Source of the DNA: Actinokineospora bangkokensis
Lineage (GTDB): Bacteria; Actinomycetota; Actinomycetes; Mycobacteriales; Pseudonocardiaceae
Assembly: GCF_001940455.1 (NCBI RefSeq)
Contig: NZ_MKQR01000002.1
Coordinates: 1 to 64,000, forward strand
DNA: 64,000 bases
Direction: 5' to 3'
Shown: piece by piece, positions 1-6,699 of the stretch
Layout: every line of letters starts with the position of its first letter
How positions within the stretch are numbered: the stretch's first letter is position 1
Made by a program: the position numbers and the translations under genes
The notes under the pieces: model-generated
What the model saw: the letters and a program-made list of their open reading frames with translations, nothing else
What the model was told of the DNA's origin: nothing
Database searches by the model: none

Positions 1-42
1 CCCCGAGGGTCCCCCCGCGCCGCCCGCCCCTGACGGGCCGAC

Positions 43-87
43 GACGGCGGGGCGGGCACCGGGGACCCCGGTGCCCGCCCCGCCGTC
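43..87 (-). terminator. Strong hairpin after the sugar epimerase gene
   Basis: A near-perfect inverted repeat (arms 43-64 and 66-87, 22 bp) sits 5 nt beyond the stop of the epimerase gene that reads leftward. There is no long T-run, as is common for actinomycete terminators. It probably ends that transcript. Confidence 0.7.
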
Positions 88-92
88 GGTGC

Positions 93-674
93 TCAGCCCT
101 CGTAGCGCGGCAGCAGCCCCAGCTCCGCGGCCTCGCGCAGCGTCGGCGCCGAGCTGTCCCGGTCGGACACGATGCGCGGCAGGTCCGCGGGCCAGGGCAG
201 GGCCAGCTCGGGGTCGAGCGGGTGGATGGTCAGCTCCAGGCCCGGCACGTACTCGCGGTCGCACAGGTACTGCATGACCGCCCGCTCGGTGAGCGCGACG
301 AAGGCGTGCCCGATGCCGCGCGGCAGGTACACCGAGCGCGGTTCGGCCTGGGAGAGCCGGTTCGCCGTCCACCGGCCGAAGGTGGGCGAGCCGACGCGCA
401 GGTCGACGGCGACGTCGACGACCTCGCCGTGCGCGCAGGTGACGTACTTGGCCTGCCCGGCGCCGTCGGCGAAGTAGTGCACGCCGCGGATGACCCCGCG
501 CTTGGAGATCGACGCGTTCGCCTGCGCCACGGTGAACTCCACCCCCGTGCCGCCGCTGAGCCTGCTGGCCCGGAACCACTCGACGAAGCCGCCGCGCGGG
601 TCGGTGTGCGTGGTGAGGTCGGCGGCCCACACCCCGGCCAGCGGGACGGACCGGCCCTGCACGTCAACGGTCAT
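93..674 (-). CDS. dTDP-4-keto-6-deoxyhexose 3,5- (or 5-) epimerase, RmlC family
   Basis: A 193-residue cupin-fold sugar epimerase, the usual length for RmlC. Family motifs are visible: DPRGGFVEWFR near residue 23, the ISKRGVIRGVHYF block with the catalytic His, YLPRGIGHAFVAL, and the MQYLCDREYVPG block near the end. These enzymes invert C3 and/or C5 of a dTDP-4-keto-6-deoxysugar on the way to L-sugars. The ATG at 674 is chosen because the homology begins right after it; open frame upstream has no family similarity. It is divergent from the glycosyltransferase operon that starts at 836, so it probably serves the same deoxysugar pathway. Whether it acts at C3 and C5 or only C5 cannot be read from the sequence. 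Confidence 0.9.
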   Translation of the reverse strand: MTVDVQGRSVPLAGVWAADLTTHTDPRGGFVEWFRASRLSGGTGVEFTVAQANASISKRGVIRGVHYFADGAGQAKYVTCAHGEVVDVAVDLRVGSPTFGRWTANRLSQAEPRSVYLPRGIGHAFVALTERAVMQYLCDREYVPGLELTIHPLDPELALPWPADLPRIVSDRDSSAPTLREAAELGLLPRYEG

Positions 675-835
675 AGCGGTTCCCCTTCGCCGCGGCCGCC
701 GGGTGCGGCCTGCCCCCGGCAGCATCCCCCCGCCTGCTCGGGGATCGCTGGGGCCCGCGCTCCACCGCGCTCCGGGTGCCGTTCGAGCGCGGCCCGCGAC
801 GCTGGACCCAGACCGCCGCGACGAAGGGTGCCCGG

Positions 836-1729
836 ATGCACGACCTCGACCACGGACCCGCGCTCGACCGGACCACGCAGCTGACCCGCGGCCTGCACTG
901 GTTGCTCGCGGCGCAGGGCGACGCGCTCGCCGCGGTGCTGCGCGGGCACCAGCACGACCCGGCCGCCGCCGCCGCGGCGCTGCGCGCCCCCGGTCCGGTG
1001 TGGCGCAGCCGCACCGGGCACTGGGTGGTGGCCGCGCGCGCCGCGGCAGCGACGGCCCTCGACCACCCCGGCTTGGCCCAGCCGCCGCTCGCGGGTGCTC
1101 TGTCCACGGTGGATGTTGCTGCCCGGGACGCGGTGCTCTCCGGTGCCCCGGCCGAGTTCGACGCCGCGGACCTGGCGTGGCGCTCGGCCGTGGCCGCGCT
1201 CGGCGGCGACCCGGCGGACCCGGAGTGGGCGGCGGCGGCCCCGGTGCTCGACGCAGCGCTCGCACCACCCCGCCCCGCGGTCGCCCGGGCGCTGGCCACC
1301 TCCGGGGTCGCGCCGGTCGCCGCGGCCGCGGCCCGGCTGGGGGCGGCGCTGGCCGCCGACGCGCTCGCCCTGCGGCTGGCCGGGGACGGCTCGGACGAGG
1401 CTGCGCTGCTGGCGGCGGTGCACGCCGGGGAACCGGTGGTGCAGCTCGTGCTCACCACGGCGACCACCGACGTGGCCCTGGCCGGGGAGCAGGTGGCGCC
1501 GGGGGAGTCCGTCGTGATCGCCCTGTGCGCGGCCAACCGCGACCCGGAGGGGGCCGGTGCCCCGCTGCTGCCCGGTGGCCCGCTCGCCGCGCCGCTGGCC
1601 TTCGCCCACGCGCACGCCGAGGCGGTGCTCACCGCGCTGCCCGAGTCCCTGCGCCCCACGGGTCCCGCGGTGCGCGCGAGCCGGGCGCCGGTCACCCGGC
1701 CGCTGGTGCGGCTGCCGGTCGCCCGCTGA
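836..1729 (+). CDS. P450-like glycosyltransferase activator (DesVIII/EryCII type)
   Basis: A 297-residue protein with the TRGLHWLLAAQGDALAAVLRG N-terminus typical of cytochrome-P450-like auxiliary proteins (DesVIII, EryCII, AknT). These lack the heme-ligating Cys and instead stabilise or activate a partner glycosyltransferase. No heme-binding FxxGxHxC motif is present and the protein is shorter than a true P450 of about 400 residues. The partner glycosyltransferase follows 48 nt downstream, the arrangement expected for this pair. The ATG at 836 is preferred over an in-frame ATG at 776 because the alignable part starts there. Family assignment is firm; the claim that it has no oxidase activity rests on the missing motif. 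Confidence 0.85.
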   Translation: MHDLDHGPALDRTTQLTRGLHWLLAAQGDALAAVLRGHQHDPAAAAAALRAPGPVWRSRTGHWVVAARAAAATALDHPGLAQPPLAGALSTVDVAARDAVLSGAPAEFDAADLAWRSAVAALGGDPADPEWAAAAPVLDAALAPPRPAVARALATSGVAPVAAAAARLGAALAADALALRLAGDGSDEAALLAAVHAGEPVVQLVLTTATTDVALAGEQVAPGESVVIALCAANRDPEGAGAPLLPGGPLAAPLAFAHAHAEAVLTALPESLRPTGPAVRASRAPVTRPLVRLPVAR

Positions 1730-1777
1730 CCCGAGCACCGAACACACCCCACTCCCGAGGAGAGGAAGGGCCGGCCG

Positions 1778-3061
1778 ATGAGAGTGCTGTTCGTCTGCAT
1801 GCCGCACCCGACGCACTGGCAGCCGATGGTCCCGCTGGCCTGGGCGCTGCGCGCCGCGGGGCACGAGGTCCGGGTGGCGGGCCAGCCCGAGCTGGCCGAG
1901 GCGATCACCGGGTCCGGGCTCACCGCGGTGCCGATCGGCACCGAGCACTGGTACGCCGCGGACCCGCACGACCCGGCGCTGCTCGGCGAGCTGCTGGCCG
2001 CGGGCGGCTCCGAGCACGTGCAGGACTTCGACTGGGCGGGGGAGGACCCCGCGGCCTGGACCCACGAGTCGCTGCTGGGCCTGGAGCACGTGCTGGTCGC
2101 CTCGCTCTTCGCCGCCATCGGCTCCGACAGCGCGGTCGACGACCTGGTGGCCTTCACCCGCTCCTGGCGCCCCGACCTGGTGATCTGGGAGCAGTTCACG
2201 CTCGCGGGCGCGGTCGCCGCCGCGGCGACGGGGGTGGCGCACGCCCGGTTCGTCTACGGCCCGGACATCACCCTGCGGGCCCGGCGCGCGTTCCTGGAGC
2301 TCGACGCCGCGCTGGCGCCCGAGCACCGCGAGGACCCCACCGCGGACTGGCTCTCGGCGGTGCTGGCCCGCTACGGCCGCGAGTACGACGAGACCGTGCG
2401 CACCGGCCACGCCACCATCGACGTCACCCCGCCGAGCACCCGGCTCGACCTCGACCGGCCGACGCTGGACCTGCGCTACACCCCCTACAACGGGCCCGCG
2501 GTGCTGCCCGGCTGGCTGGCCGAGCCGGTGGCCAGGCCCCGGGTGTGCCTGACCCTGGGGGTGTCCGACCAGCTCGACCGCTCCCGCGCCGGGCTGGCCG
2601 AGATCCTGGGCGGGCTGGCCGACCTGGACGTCGAGGTGGTCGCCACGTTGCGCGCCGAGCACCGCGAGGGGCTGGGCCCGGTGCCCGCCAACGCCCGGCT
2701 GGTCGACTTCGTCCCGCTGCACGACCTGCTGCCCTCCTGCGCCGCGGTGGTGCACCACGGCGGGGTCGGCACCCGGGCCACCGCCGAGGCGCACGGCGTG
2801 CCGCAGCTGATCATCGGCTACGGCTGGGACACCCGGACCAAGGCCGCGCGCACCCAGGAGCTCGGCGCCGGGCTGTACCTGCCCGACGACCGGGCCGACG
2901 TGGCCGCCGTGCGCTCGGCGGTGCTGCGGCTGCTGGAGGACCCGGGCATCCGGGAGCGGGCCCGCGCGCTGCGCGCCGAGGCCGCCGAGCTGCCCGCCCC
3001 GGCGGCGGTGGTGCCCAGCCTGGTCGGGCTGGCCGAGCGGCACCGGGAGGTGGCGGCCTGA
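1778..3061 (+). CDS. Activator-dependent macrolide/anthracycline-type glycosyltransferase
   Basis: A 427-residue GT1 glycosyltransferase of the DesVII/EryCIII class. The N-terminal acceptor domain opens with RVLFVCMPHPTHWQPMVPLAWALRAAGHEV. The C-terminal nucleotide-sugar domain carries the HHGGVGTRATAEAHGVPQ motif around residue 325, which binds the TDP-sugar diphosphate. It should transfer a TDP-deoxysugar to an aglycone hydroxyl. A good ribosome site (GAGGAGAGG) precedes the ATG at 1778. The stop overlaps the next start by 1 nt, so this is one operon with the 2,3-dehydratase. It is the only glycosyltransferase in the window. Confidence 0.92.
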   Translation: MRVLFVCMPHPTHWQPMVPLAWALRAAGHEVRVAGQPELAEAITGSGLTAVPIGTEHWYAADPHDPALLGELLAAGGSEHVQDFDWAGEDPAAWTHESLLGLEHVLVASLFAAIGSDSAVDDLVAFTRSWRPDLVIWEQFTLAGAVAAAATGVAHARFVYGPDITLRARRAFLELDAALAPEHREDPTADWLSAVLARYGREYDETVRTGHATIDVTPPSTRLDLDRPTLDLRYTPYNGPAVLPGWLAEPVARPRVCLTLGVSDQLDRSRAGLAEILGGLADLDVEVVATLRAEHREGLGPVPANARLVDFVPLHDLLPSCAAVVHHGGVGTRATAEAHGVPQLIIGYGWDTRTKAARTQELGAGLYLPDDRADVAAVRSAVLRLLEDPGIRERARALRAEAAELPAPAAVVPSLVGLAERHREVAA

Positions 3062-4518
3062 TGCTGCTGCCCGCCCCCACCACCGCCGCCGAGGCCGCCA
3101 CCGCGCGCCTGGCCGCCTCCGCGCTGGCCCGCGACGGGGCCGCCGCGGACCTGCTCGCCTGGTTCGACGAGCTGCGGTCGCGCTCCTACACCGAGGTCGA
3201 GCAGATCCCGCTCGACGAGCTGACCGGGTGGTCGACCGACCCGGCCAGCGGCAACATCGTCCACGACAGCGGCCGCTTCTTCGTCGTCGAGGGCCTGGAC
3301 GTGCACGTGCCCGGCGGACCGGTGCCGCGCTGGCGCCAGCCGATCATCAACCAGCCCGAGACCGGGGTGCTGGGCATCCTGGTCAAGGAGTTCGACGGCG
3401 TGCCGCACCTGCTCATGCAGGCCAAGGTCGAGCCGGGCAACTGCAACGGGCTCCAGCTCTCCCCCACCGTCCAGGCCACCCGCAGCAACTACACCGGCGC
3501 GCACCGCGGCCGGGGCGTGCCCTACCTGGAGCACTTCACCGACCCCGCGGCGGGCGCGGTGCTGGCCGACGTGCGCCAGTCCGAGCAGGGCGCGTGGTTC
3601 CACCAGAAGCGCAACCGCAACATGGTCGTCGAGGCGCGCGGCGAGGTGCCGGTGCTCGACGGGTTCCGCTGGTTCACCCTGGGCCAGGTCCACCAGCTGC
3701 TCGCCGCCGACGACCTGGTGAACATGGACACCCGCACGGTGCTGTCCTGCCTGCCGTTCACCGGCCGGGGGGTGCGCCGCGCGGTCGGCTCGGGCGGCGA
3801 CTGGTTCCGCGACGCCCTGCTGCGCTCGTGCGTGGCCGACGAGGGCAGCCGCCACCCCGACGAGGAGGTGCTGAGCTGGATCACCCGCGCGCGCAGCGCC
3901 ACCGACGTGCAGACCCGGCGCATCCCGCTGGCGGAGGTGGACGGCTGGCGGCGGGTGGACGGGCGCATCCGGCACGACAGCGGCCGGTTCTTCGACGTGA
4001 TGGGCGTGCGGGTGCGCGCCCGCGGCCGCGAGGTCGACTCCTGGACCCAGCCGATGATCGAGGCGCCGGGTCCCGGGGTGGTGGCGCTGGTGGTGCGGCG
4101 CATCGGCGGGGTGCTGCACGCGCTCATGCACGGCCGCGTCGAACCCGGCTTCGTCGACGTCGTGGAGCTGGCGCCCACGGTGCAGTGCAAGCCGGAGAAC
4201 TACAGCGTGCTCACCCCGGCGGCCCGCCCGCCGTTCCTGGACCTGGTGCTCGCCGCCGCGCCCGAGGACGTCCGGTTCGACGCGGTGCACTCCGAGGAGG
4301 GCGGGCGGTTCTACCACACCCGCAACCGCTACCTGGTCGTCGAAGTCCCGCCCGAGCGCGAGCTGGAGCACCCGGACTTCCGCTGGCTCACCCTCGACCA
4401 GCTCGCGGGCCTGCTGCGCCACAGCCACTACCTCAACGTGCAGGCCCGCAGCCTGGTCGCCTGCCTGCACAGCCTCATCTGCGCCCCCGCCGCCCCGACC
4501 CCGGAGGTCAGCCCGTGA
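3061..4518 (+). CDS. NDP-4-keto-6-deoxyhexose 2,3-dehydratase
   Basis: A 485-residue protein made of two tandem homologous halves, as in TylX3/EryBVI/Gra-ORF27. Each half repeats the pattern RRIPLxEVDGW...HDSGRFF...QPxIxxPxxGVxxxLVxxxxGVxHxLMxxxVEPG...ELxPTVQ, seen near residues 40-145 and 280-390. The family removes the C2 hydroxyl of dTDP-4-keto-6-deoxyglucose, the first step to all 2,6-dideoxysugars. The ATG overlaps the preceding stop and the stop overlaps the next GTG (GTGA), so the genes are translationally coupled. Its 3-ketoreductase partner is probably the Gfo/Idh protein at 10748-11794. Confidence 0.93.
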   Translation: MLLPAPTTAAEAATARLAASALARDGAAADLLAWFDELRSRSYTEVEQIPLDELTGWSTDPASGNIVHDSGRFFVVEGLDVHVPGGPVPRWRQPIINQPETGVLGILVKEFDGVPHLLMQAKVEPGNCNGLQLSPTVQATRSNYTGAHRGRGVPYLEHFTDPAAGAVLADVRQSEQGAWFHQKRNRNMVVEARGEVPVLDGFRWFTLGQVHQLLAADDLVNMDTRTVLSCLPFTGRGVRRAVGSGGDWFRDALLRSCVADEGSRHPDEEVLSWITRARSATDVQTRRIPLAEVDGWRRVDGRIRHDSGRFFDVMGVRVRARGREVDSWTQPMIEAPGPGVVALVVRRIGGVLHALMHGRVEPGFVDVVELAPTVQCKPENYSVLTPAARPPFLDLVLAAAPEDVRFDAVHSEEGGRFYHTRNRYLVVEVPPERELEHPDFRWLTLDQLAGLLRHSHYLNVQARSLVACLHSLICAPAAPTPEVSP

Positions 4519-5492
4519 CCGGCAACCCGGACACCACCCTGGTGCACGACATGGTCCGCATCCGCGCGGTGGAGGAGGTGCTGGCCGACTACTACCGCGA
4601 CGAGCAGCAGATGCGCACCCCTACGCACTTCTCCATCGGGCAGGAGGCGCCCTCGGTGGGGGTCTGCGCCGCGCTGCGCCCCACCGACCTGGTCTACACC
4701 GGGCACCGCTCGCACGCGCCCTACCTGGCCAAGGGCGGCGACCTGCGCGGCATGGTCGACGAGCTGCACGGCCGCGAGACCGGCTGCGCCAAGGGCCGCG
4801 GCGGGTCCATCCACCTGGTCGACCACTCCGTCGGCTTCGCCGGGTCGGCGGCGATCCTGGGCGAGATGATCCCGGTGGCCGCGGGCGCGGCGTGGGCCTT
4901 CGCGCTCACCGGCAGCGGGCAGGTGGCGGTGACGTTCTTCGGCGACGGCGCCACCGAGGAGGGGGTGTTCGCCGAGACGCTGAACTTCGCGGCGGTGCAC
5001 GCGCTGCCGGTGGTGTTCGCCTGCGAGAACAACACCTACTCGATCTCCTCGCCGCTGGCCACGCGCCAACCGGCGGGCTTCGGCATCGCCGCCCGCGCCG
5101 CCGCGCACGGCGTGCGGGCGCGCGAGGTCGACGGCAACGACGTGTTCGCCGTGCGCGAGGCCGCGGTCGAGGCGGTGGAGTCGGCGCGGGCGGGCGGCGG
5201 GCCGGTGCTGCTGGAGCTGCACACCTACCGCTGGCGCGAGCACGTCGGCCCCGGTTGGGACCACGACCACGGCTACCGCACGGCCGAGGAGATCGACTCC
5301 TGGGTGGCGCGCTGCCCGATCCGCCGCGCCGCCGACGCCCTGCGCCCGACCCACCCCGACATCGACGCCCTGGTCACCACCTGGACGGCCGAGCACACCG
5401 CCGAGGCGCACGACGCGGTCCGGTCGGCCAAGGCCGCCCCCTGGCCCGACCCCGCGGAGCTGACCCGCGGCGCCTACGGGCCCACCGCGTGA
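4515..5492 (+). CDS. Thiamine-diphosphate-dependent 2-oxoacid dehydrogenase E1 alpha subunit
   Basis: A 325-residue E1 alpha protein. The THFSIGQEAPSVGVC and GHRSHAPYLAKGGD blocks and the ThDP motif (GDGATEEGVF followed about 25 residues later by ENN) are all present. In primary metabolism E1 alpha/beta decarboxylate pyruvate onto lipoyl-E2. No E2 or E3 gene is nearby. In sugar clusters such as avilamycin and trioxacarcin/kosinostatin, comparable pairs attach a two-carbon unit from pyruvate to a keto-sugar; the location inside a deoxysugar operon suggests that role (inference). Start is GTG at 4515 in a GTGA overlap. Directly after the stop, the E1 beta frame encodes a flexible linker (see the repeat at 5521). 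Confidence 0.9.
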   Translation: MTGNPDTTLVHDMVRIRAVEEVLADYYRDEQQMRTPTHFSIGQEAPSVGVCAALRPTDLVYTGHRSHAPYLAKGGDLRGMVDELHGRETGCAKGRGGSIHLVDHSVGFAGSAAILGEMIPVAAGAAWAFALTGSGQVAVTFFGDGATEEGVFAETLNFAAVHALPVVFACENNTYSISSPLATRQPAGFGIAARAAAHGVRAREVDGNDVFAVREAAVEAVESARAGGGPVLLELHTYRWREHVGPGWDHDHGYRTAEEIDSWVARCPIRRAADALRPTHPDIDALVTTWTAEHTAEAHDAVRSAKAAPWPDPAELTRGAYGPTA

Positions 5493-5520
5493 GCACCCCG
5501 GCGCCCGGCAGCGCGGCGCA

Positions 5521-5582
5521 CGCGGCAACAGCAGCGGCAACGGCGGCAGCAACGGCAGTGGCAGTGGCAATGGCAACGGCAC
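5521..5582 (+). repeat. Degenerate GGCAAC/GGCAGT repeat between E1 alpha and E1 beta
   Basis: Sixty-two bases of imperfect triplet/hexamer repeat built from GGC, AAC, AGC and AGT fill most of the 118-nt gap between the E1 genes. In the E1 beta reading frame it encodes GNSSGNGGSNGSGSGNGNG, a typical flexible linker, and that frame is open from the E1 alpha stop into E1 beta. In another frame a GTG overlapping the E1 alpha stop opens a 44-codon Ala/Thr-rich ORF. The tract is prone to slippage. Confidence 0.8.
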
Positions 5583-5610
5583 AGAGGACACCGACCCGAA
5601 GGGAGCGCGC

Positions 5611-6642
5611 GTGCGCGAGCTGACCTACGCCCAGGCCATCAGCGAGGCGACCGTGCAGTGCATGGCCGACGACCCCGCCGTCCTGGTCCTCGGCGAGGGC
5701 GTGGACGACCACAAGGGCACCTTCGGCACCACGCGGGAGGCGTTCCTGCGCTACGGCCCCGGCCGGGTCGTCGACGTGCCCAACTCGGAGAACGCCTGCG
5801 CCGGGGTGGCCATCGGCGCCGCCTCGGCCGGGCTGCGGCCGCTGGTCGTGCACACCAGGGCCGACTTCATGTTCCTGGCGCTGGACGCGCTGGTGAACCT
5901 GGCGGCCAAGTGGCGCTACATGTACGGCGACCAGGGCGCGGTCCCGGTGGTCACCCGCGGGGTCGTGGGCCGGGGGTGGGGGCAGGGCGCGACGCACTCG
6001 CAGAGCCCGCACGCCACCTTCGCCCACTACGCGGGCCTGCACGTGGCCGCCCCCGCCTCACCCGCCGACGCCAAGGGGATGCTCGTGCAGGCGCTGCGCG
6101 GGGGCACCCCGACGGTGCTGATCGAGAACCGCAACCTCTACCCGCGCACCGGGGAGGTGCCCGCGGAGGCGGTCGCCGTGCCGTTCGGGGTGGGGCGCAT
6201 CGCCCGGCCGGGCACCGACGTCACCATCGTCGCCGCGTCGCTGATGGTGCTGGAGGCCGAGCGCGCGGCCGAGCAGCTGGCCGCCTGCGGGGTGGAGGTG
6301 GAGGTCGTCGACGTGCGCAGCCTGCGCCCGCTCGACGACCGCGTCATCTGCGAGTCGGTGGCCAGGACCGGGCGGCTGGTGGTGGCCGACACGAGCTGGT
6401 CGCGCTACGGGTTCGCCGCGGAGGTGGCGGCGGTGGTGGCCGAGAACGTGCCGGAGGCGCTGCGGGCCCCGGTGCGCAGGGTGACCCCGCCGGACAGCCC
6501 CGCGCCGGTGTCCTGGCCGCTGGAGCAGGCCTGGCACCCGGGGGCCGACGCCCTGGTCGCGGCCTGCCTGGACCTGGTCGGGCACCGGGCGGCGGTGCCC
6601 GCCCTGGCCGACGTCGCGGCGGGGTTCCAGGGCCCCTACTGA
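5611..6642 (+). CDS. Thiamine-diphosphate-dependent 2-oxoacid dehydrogenase E1 beta subunit
   Basis: A 343-residue E1 beta (transketolase pyrimidine-binding plus C-terminal) protein. The N-terminus RELTYAQAISEA, the VLGEGVDDHKGTFG block, SENACAGVAIGAASAGLRP and the C-terminal domain with VVDVRSLRPLDD are characteristic. It should pair with E1 alpha just upstream to form the heterotetrameric thiamine enzyme, here probably for two-carbon transfer to a sugar. GTG at 5611 has an AAGGGAG ribosome site 7 nt upstream and is the normal family start. The frame nonetheless stays open upstream through a Gly/Ser/Asn linker to the E1 alpha stop, so an alpha-beta fusion by +1 frameshift is possible. Confidence 0.9.
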   Translation: MRELTYAQAISEATVQCMADDPAVLVLGEGVDDHKGTFGTTREAFLRYGPGRVVDVPNSENACAGVAIGAASAGLRPLVVHTRADFMFLALDALVNLAAKWRYMYGDQGAVPVVTRGVVGRGWGQGATHSQSPHATFAHYAGLHVAAPASPADAKGMLVQALRGGTPTVLIENRNLYPRTGEVPAEAVAVPFGVGRIARPGTDVTIVAASLMVLEAERAAEQLAACGVEVEVVDVRSLRPLDDRVICESVARTGRLVVADTSWSRYGFAAEVAAVVAENVPEALRAPVRRVTPPDSPAPVSWPLEQAWHPGADALVAACLDLVGHRAAVPALADVAAGFQGPY

Positions 6643-6644
6643 CA

Positions 6645-6669
6645 CGGCGTATCAAATACGGTACATTGT
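6645..6669. promoter_or_regulatory. AT-rich operator/promoter before the SNF2 operon
   Basis: An AT-rich 25-bp stretch in GC-rich surroundings, between the E1 beta stop and the SNF2 start. On the reverse strand it reads ACAATGTA-C-CGTAT-T-T-GA-TACG-CC-G and matches 19 of 25 positions of the sequence at 16711-16735, the intergenic region of the UvrA-like gene and its TetR regulator. In the shared orientation, TACATT is a possible -10 for the downstream gene. The TetR protein at 16741 is the natural candidate to bind both (inference). Confidence 0.6.
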
Positions 6670-6699
6670 ATTCGGTAGGTCGCCGGTGGGGAGGCATCT

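Noticed and set aside
490-3060. In-frame open extension upstream of the 2,3-dehydratase
   Set aside because: It runs through the P450-like and glycosyltransferase genes in another frame, with Arg/Ala/Gly-rich nonsense. The real start is the ATG at 3061.
5489-5623. A 44-codon Ala/Thr-rich ORF starting with a GTG that overlaps the E1 alpha stop
   Set aside because: It is the repeat tract read in another frame; no conservation is expected and it overlaps the E1 beta start. It is mentioned only as part of the junction finding.
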